Source: SG8-40 sp963792855 (GTDB lineage Bacteria; Pseudomonadota; Gammaproteobacteria; Burkholderiales; Eutrophovitaceae). Taken from it: DNA of 64,000 bases. The stretch spans positions 62,001 through 126,000 of the forward strand of contig CAWBXZ010000006.1 of NCBI GenBank assembly GCA_963792855.1, written 5' to 3'. Under the pieces are notes generated by a model that worked only from the letters and a program-made list of their open reading frames with translations, did no database searches and was not told the origin of the DNA. Positions 24,455 to 32,743 of this stretch are shown here, in pieces. Numbering within the stretch: the first letter of the stretch is position 1; each line of letters starts with the position of its first letter. The translations under genes and the position numbers were made by a program.

Positions 24455-25921
24455 ATGAAGTATCGAGACTTGCGCGAATTTCTGAACGCGCTGGAAAAAC
24501 AGGATGACCTGCGGCGCGTGGCGGCGCCTGTGTCGCCCGTGCTGGAAATGACGGAAATTTGTGACCGGGTTCTCAAGCAGGGGGGGCCGGCCGTGGTATT
24601 CGAAAATCCCGTCGGCCATGACATGCCGGTGCTGGGTAATCTGTTCGGCACGCCCGCACGCGTCGCGCAGGCGATGGGCCGCGCGTCGACCGATGAGTTG
24701 CGCGAAGTCGGCAAACTGCTCGCGTTTCTGAAGGAACCGGAGCCGCCGCAAGGCGTTCGCGATGCGTTCGGAAAGCTGCCGTTGTTGAAGCAGGCGCTCT
24801 GGGACATGGCGCCGAAAGAGGTGTCGGGCGCCGCATGTCAGGAGGTCGTTATCGAAGGCGATGACGTCGACCTCGGGCGGCTGCCGGTACAAACCTGCTG
24901 GCCCGGTGATGCTGGCCCGCTGATCACGTGGGGGCTTACCGTCACGCGAGGGCCGCGAAAAAAACGGCAGAACCTCGGCATCTACCGGCAGCAGGTGATT
25001 GCCCGCAACAAGGTGATCATGCGCTGGCTGGCGCATCGCGGCGGCGCCCTCGATTTCCGGGATCATTGCGAAGCGCATCCGGAGCAACCGTTCCCGGTTG
25101 CGGTGGCGTTGGGTGCCGATCCGGCGACGATACTGGGTGCTGTGACGCCGGTCCCGGACGCCCTGTCCGAATATCAGTTTGCGGGCCTGTTGCGTGGCTC
25201 GCGCACCGAACTGGCAAAGTGCGCAGGATCCGACCTGCGTGTACCGGCCTTTGCGGAGATCGTTCTCGAGGGTGTGATTCATCAGGAAGAAACAGCGCTC
25301 GAGGGGCCGTTCGGAGACCACACGGGTTATTACAACGAGGAAGATACATTTCCGGTGTTCACCGTCGAGCGTATGACGATGCGCCGCAATCCGATTTATC
25401 ACTCGACCTATACCGGCAAGCCGCCGGATGAGCCATCGGTGCTCGGCGTGGCGTTGAACGAAGTGTTCGTGCCGTTATTGCAGAAGCAGTTCCCGGAAAT
25501 CGTCGACTTCTATCTTCCACCGGAGGGATGTTCCTATCGGGTCGCGGTCGTGAGCATGCGCAAGCAGTACCCGGGGCACCCGAAGCGGGTGATGTTTGGC
25601 ATCTGGTCGTTTCTGCGGCAGTTCATGTACACGAAGTTCATCATTGTCGTTGATGAGGACGTGGATGCGCGTGACTGGAAGGAGGTTATCTGGGCCATCT
25701 CGACTCGTACCGACGCGGCGCGCGATCTTCTGGTGGTGGAAAATACGCCAATCGACTACCTCGATTTTGCCAGTCCGGTATCCGGCCTTGGATCGAAGAT
25801 GGCCATTGACGCGACCAACAAGTGGCCGGGAGAAACATCGCGCCGTTGGGGTAAGCCGATTGTGATGGACGCCAAAGTCAGGGCGCGCGTGGACGCGATG
25901 TGGGGAGAGCTCGGTTTGTAG
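24455..25921 (+). CDS. ubiD: UbiD-type 4-hydroxy-3-polyprenylbenzoate decarboxylase
   Basis: A prenylated-FMN-dependent decarboxylase of 488 residues acting on the prenylated hydroxybenzoate. It begins MKYRDLREFLNALEK and contains NLGIYRQQVIARNKVIMRWL and the EGPFGDHTGYY region, which helps bind the cofactor in UbiD enzymes. The C-terminal segment ATNKWPGETSRRWG is characteristic. The cofactor maker UbiX is not in the window. Placement after ubiA supports ubiquinone synthesis rather than another aromatic decarboxylation. Confidence 0.95.
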   Translation: MKYRDLREFLNALEKQDDLRRVAAPVSPVLEMTEICDRVLKQGGPAVVFENPVGHDMPVLGNLFGTPARVAQAMGRASTDELREVGKLLAFLKEPEPPQGVRDAFGKLPLLKQALWDMAPKEVSGAACQEVVIEGDDVDLGRLPVQTCWPGDAGPLITWGLTVTRGPRKKRQNLGIYRQQVIARNKVIMRWLAHRGGALDFRDHCEAHPEQPFPVAVALGADPATILGAVTPVPDALSEYQFAGLLRGSRTELAKCAGSDLRVPAFAEIVLEGVIHQEETALEGPFGDHTGYYNEEDTFPVFTVERMTMRRNPIYHSTYTGKPPDEPSVLGVALNEVFVPLLQKQFPEIVDFYLPPEGCSYRVAVVSMRKQYPGHPKRVMFGIWSFLRQFMYTKFIIVVDEDVDARDWKEVIWAISTRTDAARDLLVVENTPIDYLDFASPVSGLGSKMAIDATNKWPGETSRRWGKPIVMDAKVRARVDAMWGELGL

Positions 25922-26107
25922 GGCGAGCAGGCTGGCGGTGTCAACGGGTACCTGTGTCCGGGCGTTAACTGGTCCAAGGCGGGTCAGGAAGCACCTGGAT
26001 TACCTGCGCTCATGGAGGCTCAGGTGGGAACTGGCCGGGTGCGCCGGGATTTGGCTGCACAGCGCGGGATGGTGTTGCGCAATCGGCACCGCAGCGCGAA
26101 AGGCCGT

Positions 26108-26113
26108 TAGAAT
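26108..26113 (+). promoter_or_regulatory. -10 box (TAGAAT) for the small cytochrome c gene
   Basis: TAGAAT, the -10 form that recurs in this window, lies 42 bp upstream of the cytochrome ATG and would give a leader of about 35 nt containing the AGGAAAGG ribosome site. The matching -35 region is weak. Confidence 0.4.
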
Positions 26114-26155
26114 AGCGGGCGGAGCAATTAACCAGAGTCAGGAAAGGCAAAAACG

Positions 26156-26476
26156 ATGAAGAAAGGCATGATGGTATTGATGGCAGCCGCGGCCCTGGGG
26201 CTGACGGTACAGACAAACGCGGCGAAGGCTGCAGACGCGCAGGAGCTTGCCAAGGCCAAGAACTGCTTGACCTGCCACATGGTGGACAAGAAACTGGTCG
26301 GGCCGGGATTCAAGGAAGTGGCGGCGAAATACAAGGGTGACAGCGGGGCCGTTGCAGATCTGAGCAAAAAGGTTATCAATGGCACCAGCGGTGTGTGGGG
26401 TGCGATCCCGATGCCGCCGAACCCGGTGTCGCAAGACGAAGCGAAGACGCTGGTTGAGTGGATTCTCTCCCTCTGA
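26156..26476 (+). CDS. small periplasmic class I cytochrome c
   Basis: A 106-residue monohaem cytochrome. A Sec signal peptide spans about residues 1-25. The haem-binding CLTCH lies near residue 38, and the axial methionine is in IPMPPN near residue 83. The pattern KNCLTCHMVDKKLVGPGFKEVA and the distal VSQDEAKTLVEWILSL match the c551/c552 (c8-type) electron carriers of proteobacteria, which pass electrons to terminal oxidases or nitrite reductase. A clean terminator follows, so it is a single-gene unit. Its partner enzyme is not in the window. Confidence 0.93.
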   Translation: MKKGMMVLMAAAALGLTVQTNAAKAADAQELAKAKNCLTCHMVDKKLVGPGFKEVAAKYKGDSGAVADLSKKVINGTSGVWGAIPMPPNPVSQDEAKTLVEWILSL

Positions 26477-26496
26477 CCGGAGTCACAGCAAGTACG

Positions 26497-26524
26497 AAAA
26501 AGCCGGCTTAATGCCGGCTTTTTT
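26497..26524 (+). terminator. intrinsic terminator of the cytochrome c gene
   Basis: AAAAAGCCGGC and GCCGGCTTTTTT flank the loop TTAAT. The six T residues directly follow the GC stem, and the A tract upstream makes it potentially bidirectional. Confidence 0.95.
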
Positions 26525-26567
26525 GCGTCCGGCGTCCCCCGCAACTCAATGAATTTACGGTTCAAAA

Positions 26568-26597
26568 TTGACAGTCGTCCAAGCGCTGACTGATAAT
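26568..26597 (+). promoter_or_regulatory. strong sigma-70 promoter of the liv operon
   Basis: A perfect TTGACA -35 box (26568-26573) is followed 18 bp later by GATAAT (26592-26597). TGATAA one base earlier would give 17-bp spacing. This is the best promoter in the window. The predicted start near 26604 leaves a leader of about 43 nt carrying the AGAGGGG ribosome site. Confidence 0.8.
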
Positions 26598-26646
26598 CCA
26601 TTGATTATTCATCCGCGCACGTCATTGCCGAAGAGGGGATTAACCG

Positions 26647-27843
26647 ATGAAGATGAACAGCTTGGCAGGGCTCTCCCGAAAATCGCTTGCAACAGCGGTC
26701 GGCGTCTCGTTGCTGCTGCTGGTCGGGGCCTGTGGCAAAAGCGAGGAAACAACCAGCGAGAACGGTGAAACGTTGCGCGTGGTCAAGATCGGACATGCCG
26801 GGCCGCTCACCGGGCCGATCGCTCACCTGGGCAAGGACAACGAGAACGGTGTTCGACTGGCGATTGAAGAGGCCAATGAGGCGGGCCTGATGATCGGCGG
26901 AGAAAAGATCCGCTTCGAGATGGTTTCGGAGGACGACGAGGGTAATCCGCAGAAGGGCACCGTGGTAGCACAGAAAATCGTCGATGCCGGAGTTGCCGGT
27001 GTTATCGGTCACCTGAATTCGGGTACGACCATTCCAGCGTCAAAAATCTACTTTGATGCCGGCATTGCCCAGATCTCGCCCTCGGCGACCAATGTCGATT
27101 ACACCAATCAGGGTTACAACACGGCGTTTCGCGTAATGGCGAATGACGCCCAACAAGGCGTGGTGTTGGGTAATTTCGCCGCCAGTAGTCTGAATGCCGG
27201 AAAAATTGCGGTCATCGATGACCGGTCGGCCTACGGCAAAGGCCTGGCGGATCAGTTCGAACTCGCTGCCAAGGCGGCAGGCGCCGAGATCGTTACCCGC
27301 GAATTCACGGACATGACCAAAACCGACTTTACTGCGATCCTGACCCGTATCAAGGGCATGAATCCGGATCTGGTTTTTTGCGGCTGCCTCGACTCGCAAA
27401 CCGGACCGATGATGAAGCAGATCAAGAATCTCGGGTTGACGGCGACTTTTCTGAGTGGAGACGGCTCGCAGACGAGGCAGTTTCTTACCCTCGCCGGTGA
27501 TGCGGCCGAAGGCGCGTACGCCTCTTCGCCTGGCGTACCGTTGAACAAGATGCCCGGCGGTCCGGCGTTTACGGAAAAGTACGTGAAGACCTTCAACCAG
27601 GAAATCCAGATCTATGCACCCTACGCGTACGATGCCACCAACACGCTGATTGCGGCGATCCGGCAAGCTGACTCCACTGACCCGAAGGTCTATTTGCCGG
27701 TGCTTGCGACGATTGAGTTCGAAGGCGTGAGCGGCAACGTCCGGTTCGACCAAAAAGGTGATATCAAGGGCGGCAGCATCAGTCTTTACAAGGTGTCCAA
27801 CGGACAGTGGGAGTACATCGAGACTGTCGGAGGCGGAGCCTGA
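26647..27843 (+). CDS. branched-chain amino acid-type ABC transporter substrate-binding lipoprotein
   Basis: A periplasmic binding protein of the LivJ/LivK type (peripla_BP_6), 398 residues. The signal sequence ends at the lipobox LVGAC near residue 29, so the protein is anchored as a lipoprotein although many Gram-negative LivK proteins are free. The mature part opens with VVKIGHAGPLTGPIAHLGKD. It has the ligand-pocket region VIGHLNSGTTIPASKIY and the hinge segment QISPSATNVDYT. Ligand is predicted to be Leu/Ile/Val or a related amide by family only. It is first in the liv operon, behind a strong promoter, and is separated from the permease genes by a hairpin that should favour its expression. 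Confidence 0.92.
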   Translation: MKMNSLAGLSRKSLATAVGVSLLLLVGACGKSEETTSENGETLRVVKIGHAGPLTGPIAHLGKDNENGVRLAIEEANEAGLMIGGEKIRFEMVSEDDEGNPQKGTVVAQKIVDAGVAGVIGHLNSGTTIPASKIYFDAGIAQISPSATNVDYTNQGYNTAFRVMANDAQQGVVLGNFAASSLNAGKIAVIDDRSAYGKGLADQFELAAKAAGAEIVTREFTDMTKTDFTAILTRIKGMNPDLVFCGCLDSQTGPMMKQIKNLGLTATFLSGDGSQTRQFLTLAGDAAEGAYASSPGVPLNKMPGGPAFTEKYVKTFNQEIQIYAPYAYDATNTLIAAIRQADSTDPKVYLPVLATIEFEGVSGNVRFDQKGDIKGGSISLYKVSNGQWEYIETVGGGA

Positions 27844-27880
27844 GCCAGCAGAATGCATGATGGCAAGGCGGTGATCACGG

Positions 27881-27904
27881 ACGGCGCCTGCGGGCGCCGT
27901 TTTT
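27881..27904 (+). terminator. intercistronic terminator/attenuator in the liv operon
   Basis: ACGGCGCC and GGCGCCGT enclose TGCG, followed by TTTTCTT. Partial termination here would raise the ratio of binding protein to membrane components, a common arrangement for ABC importers. Confidence 0.8.
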
Positions 27905-27962
27905 CTTGGCTATTTCGGTTGTTGACAACGCCGCCGGGGCGGCGCGGAGCGATTCCGGGCGC

Positions 27963-28892
27963 ATGGACATACTTCTACAGCAAATACTGAACGGCCTCGT
28001 TCTTGGCAGCGTCTACGCGCTGGTCGCGCTGGGTTACACCATGGTCTATGGCATTCTCGGCCTGATCAATTTCGCGCACGGTGAAGTCGTGATGATCGGT
28101 GCGATGATTGCGCTGACCGTCATGACCTTGCTCATGGGGCCGGCCGCGGATCTGCCGCCGTCAGTGATCATTGCATTGGCGCTTGGTGCCGCAATCGTTG
28201 TCTGCATGGCGCTGGCCTACACGATCGAACGCGTAGCGTACCGGCCGTTACGCAAAGCGCCGCGACTGGCGCCCCTGATCACGGCAATCGGCATGTCGAT
28301 TTTGCTGCAAAACATTGCGATGGTGATCTGGGGACGCCAGTACAAGACGTTTCCGCAGTTGTTCTCTGCTGAACCGCACACCATTGCCGGAGCCAATATC
28401 ACCGACCTGCAGATTGTCATCATCGTCGTTTCCGCGGCATTGATGACGGCACTGCTGTTGCTGGTGCACTTCACCCGTCTGGGACGGGCAATGCGGGCCA
28501 CGTCGGAGAACCAGACCATTGCCGGATTGATGGGCGTTAACGTCAACAAGATCATCTCGGCGACTTTTGTGATCGGCGCGGCACTCGGTGCTGTTGCCGG
28601 TGTGCTGGTTGCCGCCAACTACAGCGTAGCCCATTACTCAATGGGATTCATGCTTGGACTCAAGGCGTTTACTGCGGCAGTGCTTGGCGGTATCGGCAAC
28701 CTCGGCGGTGCCGTGCTGGGAGGCTTGCTGCTGGGGCTGATCGAGAGTATCGGGGCTGGTTACATAGGTGATATCACAGGCGGCTTTCTCGGAAGTCATT
28801 ATCAGGATGTGTTTGCGTTCATGGTGCTGATCCTGGTGCTCGTCTTCCGGCCCACCGGCATCATGGGCGAACGCGTGGCGGAGCGCGCATGA
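27963..28892 (+). CDS. livH: branched-chain amino acid-type ABC transporter permease LivH
   Basis: Inner-membrane permease of 309 residues with about eight helices. It begins MDILLQQILNGLVLGSVYAL and has the family stretch YGILGLINFAHGEVVMIGA. The EAA-like loop TSENQTIAGLMGVNVNKII is present, and the end of the chain is LVFRPTGIMGER, as in LivH. ATG 27963 is preferred because LivH proteins start at this point. The 19 extra upstream codons are polar and start at a TTG next to the attenuator hairpin. The ribosome site is weak, with GGAG 13 nt away. Its stop overlaps the livM start. Confidence 0.94.
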   Translation: MDILLQQILNGLVLGSVYALVALGYTMVYGILGLINFAHGEVVMIGAMIALTVMTLLMGPAADLPPSVIIALALGAAIVVCMALAYTIERVAYRPLRKAPRLAPLITAIGMSILLQNIAMVIWGRQYKTFPQLFSAEPHTIAGANITDLQIVIIVVSAALMTALLLLVHFTRLGRAMRATSENQTIAGLMGVNVNKIISATFVIGAALGAVAGVLVAANYSVAHYSMGFMLGLKAFTAAVLGGIGNLGGAVLGGLLLGLIESIGAGYIGDITGGFLGSHYQDVFAFMVLILVLVFRPTGIMGERVAERA

Positions 28893-29983
28893 TGAAAGAA
28901 CTTCGCGGTTGGTTGTCGCGGCTGAAGAAAGACCGCAGAGCCGTCTGGCTCGGCTATCTGCTGATTGGGGCCGGCTTGGCTGTGTTGCCGTTTGCCGTAG
29001 ACGGCGGCTTTGGGCGAACCTGGGTGCGGATTATTGATTTCGCCCTGATTTACGCGATGCTTGCACTGGGCCTGAATATCGTGGTCGGTTTTGCCGGCTT
29101 GCTCGACCTCGGATACATCGCTTTCTATGCGGTCGGCGCTTATACCTGGGCTTTGCTGGCGTCGCCGCAATTCGGTTTGCATCTTCCGTTCTGGATGATC
29201 CTTCCTATCGGTGCCGGGGTTGCGGCATTGTTCGGTGTGATGCTGGGCGCGCCGACCCTGCGTTTGCGTGGCGACTATCTGGCAATCGTGACGCTGGGAT
29301 TTGGCGAAATCATACGGATTTTTCTGAACAACCTCGATCATCCGGTCAACATTACCAATGGCCCGGTGGGCATCAACAGGATCGATCCGATAAGCGTTGC
29401 CGGAATGGACCTGACGCGAACCCATGAATTTCTCGGGCTCGAATTTTCCGGCGTGCACCTGTATTACTACGTGCTGCTCGCTCTGGTGATGCTGACAATA
29501 TTTATTTGCGTGCGGCTGGAAGACTCCCGCATCGGTCGGGCATGGATCGCGATTCGGGAGGACGAGGTTGCCGCGCAGTCGATGGGTATCAATACGCGCA
29601 ACGTCAAGTTGCTGGCATTCGCGATGGGTGCCACTTTTGGCGGGGTTGCCGGTGGGCTGTTTGCCAGCTTTCAGGGATTCGTAAGTCCCGAAAGTTTCAT
29701 TTTGCTCGAATCAATCATGGTGTTGTGCATGGTCGTGCTCGGCGGCATGGGGCATGTTTCGGGCGTTGTCGTCGGCGCCTTGTTACTCGCGGTGCTTCCG
29801 GAGGTGTTGCGATCGACCGCATCTCCGGTACAGCAACAGTTGTTCGGTAAAGTTCTGGTCGATCCCGAAAGCCTGCGCATGTTGTTGTTCGGATTGGCGC
29901 TGATTCTGGTGATGCTGTTGCGGCCCACGGGATTGTGGCCGTCGCCGATTCGCAAGCGCGAGTTTGCGCGAAACGAAGAATGA
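28889..29983 (+). CDS. livM: branched-chain amino acid-type ABC transporter permease LivM
   Basis: Second permease of the importer, 364 residues. A basic N-terminal segment precedes about nine helices. Family sequence includes YAMLALGLNIVVGFAGLLDLGY and the cytoplasmic loop WIAIREDEVAAQSMGINTRN, which contacts the ATPase, then LLRPTGLWPSP near the end. ATG 28889 overlaps the livH stop (ATGA), and a second ATG follows immediately. Its own stop overlaps an ATG at 29980 that appears to be the original livG start. Confidence 0.95.
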   Translation: MMKELRGWLSRLKKDRRAVWLGYLLIGAGLAVLPFAVDGGFGRTWVRIIDFALIYAMLALGLNIVVGFAGLLDLGYIAFYAVGAYTWALLASPQFGLHLPFWMILPIGAGVAALFGVMLGAPTLRLRGDYLAIVTLGFGEIIRIFLNNLDHPVNITNGPVGINRIDPISVAGMDLTRTHEFLGLEFSGVHLYYYVLLALVMLTIFICVRLEDSRIGRAWIAIREDEVAAQSMGINTRNVKLLAFAMGATFGGVAGGLFASFQGFVSPESFILLESIMVLCMVVLGGMGHVSGVVVGALLLAVLPEVLRSTASPVQQQLFGKVLVDPESLRMLLFGLALILVMLLRPTGLWPSPIRKREFARNEE

Positions 29984-30756
29984 CCGTCGCCACGCGAACC
30001 CTGCTCGAAGATACGCCATATCGGCAAGCACTTTGGCGGGCTGCAGGCGCTGTCCAATGTGTCGTTGTCTATTTGCCAGGGAGATATATACGGCCTGATC
30101 GGGCCGAACGGCGCGGGCAAGACTACGCTGTTCAATGTGCTCACCGGTTTGTATCGACCGGACGCAGGCCAGTTCCGATTCGATGGCCACGACCTCATCG
30201 GCCTCAAGCCGTATCGCATCGTGCTTCACGGAATGGCGCGCACGTTTCAGAACATCCGCCTGTTTCACAATATGACGGCGATCGAGAACGTCATGGTGGG
30301 ACGCCACGCCCGGACCCGTGCGGGTGCGCTCGGCGCAATCTTGCGGGGCAGGCGAACACGCGAGGAGGAACAAGCGATTCGCGTGCGTTCCAAGGAGCTA
30401 CTCGATTATGTCGGCATCGGTGTGCATGCCAACGCGTTGGCGAAGAATCTGCCATATGGAGACCAGCGAAGACTGGAAATCGCACGTGCGCTTGCCACGG
30501 AACCAAAGCTGCTGGCGCTGGATGAGCCGGCGGCAGGCATGAACGCGACCGAAACATCCGGACTGCGCGATCTGCTCTCGCGCATCCGTAATGACGGAGT
30601 GACGATTCTGCTCATCGAGCACGACGTCAAGCTGGTAATGGGATTGTGCGACCGGGTCGCTGTTCTCGATTATGGAAAGAAGATTGCCGAAGGCTCGCCT
30701 GCCGAAGTGCAGAAAGATGCGAAAGTGATACAGGCCTATCTCGGTGGTGACCTGCC

Positions 30757-30760
<4 letters not shown>
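29980..30760 (+). CDS. livG: liv ABC transporter ATP-binding protein LivG, with an apparent 5' frameshift
   Basis: The first ATPase of the importer. Walker A GPNGAGKTT, signature-region LPYGDQRRLEIARAL and Walker B LLALDEPAAGM are intact in one frame from GTG 30059 onwards. The expected LivG N-terminus is split. The ATG overlapping the livM stop reads MTVATRTLLE and then goes out of frame, while RHIGKHFGGLQALSN is encoded just upstream of 30059 in the main frame with no start codon before it. One extra base in GAAGATA (30007-30013) explains this. If real, translation from GTG 30059 would give a 233-residue protein lacking its first strand and the aromatic A-loop. If a sequence error, the protein is about 260 residues and normal. 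Confidence 0.85.
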
Positions 30761-31464
<704 letters not shown>

Positions 31465-31520
31465 TCCGCCGATGCCCCGAGAGGCGTTGACCGGAAGCGC
31501 GGCGTTTGTCCGCATCAGGT

Positions 31521-31551
31521 AAAAAAAAGGCCAGCACCCAGGGTGCTGGCC
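31521..31551 (-). terminator. strong minus-strand intrinsic terminator
   Basis: A 9-bp GC-rich stem (GGCCAGCAC / GTGCTGGCC) with a 5-nt loop is followed on the minus strand by eight uninterrupted T residues. It ends whatever is transcribed leftward here, either the hemF mRNA or a separate small RNA. It does not terminate livF. Confidence 0.9.
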
Positions 31552-31623
31552 AAAAAACAACTCCGCTTGCAGGAGACATCTCTCCGCTAGTGACCCCGCG
31601 AATATCACGCCATGAAGCGTGAT
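31521..31623 (-). ncRNA. candidate small RNA or processed 3' UTR ending in a perfect terminator
   Basis: Read on the minus strand, three hairpins follow one another. The first is ATCACGC-TTCATG-GCGTGAT (31604-31623), the second GGAGA-GATG-TCTCC (31572-31585), and the third GGCCAGCAC-CCTGG-GTGCTGGCC (31529-31551) ending in eight T residues. Two copies of GCGGAG flank the second hairpin. The order of structure, unpaired linker, GC-rich stem and U8 tail is that of Hfq-dependent small RNAs. It lies about 220-300 nt after the hemF stop, so a stable 3' fragment of the purHD-hemF mRNA is the alternative. The 5' end is unknown. Confidence 0.4.
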
Positions 31624-31840
31624 TGCAGGCCACTACCGGCATGCTCTACTTTCGCAAGCTGCGTGCCAGATTTTGTGTCGTGATCTAAGCGGCTGAATCG
31701 GCATGGTTTCAAACTTCGCGTGCTGCGGTACTGAGGGAGAAAATCTGACCGATCAGGGCACACGGGCTTGCTGGATGCATTGTGTCCGGCCGACGAAGCG
31801 CGGAAGTATGAAACGCGCAATTTTCGTGTGCGCGAAAGTC

Positions 31841-32737
31841 CTAGATCCAATCCTTACCGGTGAGGAATTCCTCGTACAAACGCGCTTCGGCAGATCCCGG
31901 TGCAGGCTTCCAGTCGTAACGCCACTTCACGATCGGCGGCAGCGACATCAGTATCGATTCCGTCCTGCCACCTGATTGCAAACCAAACAAGGTCCCGCGA
32001 TCGAACACCAGATTGAACTCAACGTAGCGCCCGCGCCGGTAAGCCTGGAAATCGCGCTCACGCTCGCCATAGCCGTGATCGCGGCGCCGCGCAACGATTG
32101 GCTCATAGGCTCTCAGGAAGTGGTCGCCCACACTGCGCACCATGGCAAAGCTGGTATCAAAGCCAGGCGCGGAGACATCGTCGAAAAATATTCCACCGAT
32201 ACCGCGTGGTTCATCCCGGTGCTTCAGATAGAAATACCGGTCACACCATTCCTTGTACTTCCGGTGTGTGTCCTCACCAAGCGCTGCCAGCGATCGTCTG
32301 CACTCGGTATGAAAATGCACACAGTCTTCCTCGAACCCGTAATAGGGGGTAAGGTCCATGCCGCCGCCGAACCACCACACCGGCTCGGCATTTTCCTTCG
32401 TTGCGACAAAGAAGCGCACGTTCATATGGACCGTCGGCACGTAGGGGTTACGCGGGTGCAAGACCAGCGACACGCCCATTGCCTCGAAAGAGCGGCCGGC
32501 GATTTCGGGCCTGGACGCGCTGGCGGAAGGCGGCAGCTTGTCGCCGAACACGTGCGAGAAATTCACGCCGCCACGTTCCAGCAGATCACCCTCTTCGATG
32601 AGTTTGCTGATCCCGCCGCCACCCTGAGCCCGCGTCCATGAATCGCTGCGAAAAGGTTTGCCGTCGAGTGCCTCGAGCCTCTTTACAATGCGGCTTTGCA
32701 GGCCAACGAAGTAATCCTTGATCGTTTCGATCTGCAT
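31841..32737 (-). CDS. hemF: oxygen-dependent coproporphyrinogen-III oxidase
   Basis: Aerobic haem-synthesis enzyme converting coproporphyrinogen III to protoporphyrinogen IX, 298 residues. Characteristic sequence: RAQGGGGISKLIEEGDLLERGG, HPRNPYVPTVHMNVRFF with the conserved His, WWFGGGMDLTPYYGFEEDC, and the C-terminal YVEFNLVFDRGTLFGLQSGGR. It follows purD by 6 bp and so is the last gene of a purH-purD-hemF unit. hemL and hemB of the same pathway lie at 48.5 and 51.3 kb. No oxygen-independent hemN is in the window. Confidence 0.97.
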   Translation of the reverse strand: MQIETIKDYFVGLQSRIVKRLEALDGKPFRSDSWTRAQGGGGISKLIEEGDLLERGGVNFSHVFGDKLPPSASASRPEIAGRSFEAMGVSLVLHPRNPYVPTVHMNVRFFVATKENAEPVWWFGGGMDLTPYYGFEEDCVHFHTECRRSLAALGEDTHRKYKEWCDRYFYLKHRDEPRGIGGIFFDDVSAPGFDTSFAMVRSVGDHFLRAYEPIVARRRDHGYGERERDFQAYRRGRYVEFNLVFDRGTLFGLQSGGRTESILMSLPPIVKWRYDWKPAPGSAEARLYEEFLTGKDWI

Positions 32738-32743
32738 ACGCGG

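Larger units (their letters stand above)
31465..31840. other. 376-bp interval between livF and hemF
   Basis: The two flanking genes converge. No coding region is supported. The left part contains a perfect minus-strand terminator and hairpins treated below as a candidate small RNA. The right part (31640-31840) is featureless to my eye. Confidence 0.5.

Noticed and set aside
26496..26525. The inverted repeat AAAAAGCCGGC...GCCGGCTTTTTT considered as a repeat unit or insertion-sequence end
   Set aside because: It has all features of an ordinary intrinsic terminator 20 nt after the cytochrome gene.
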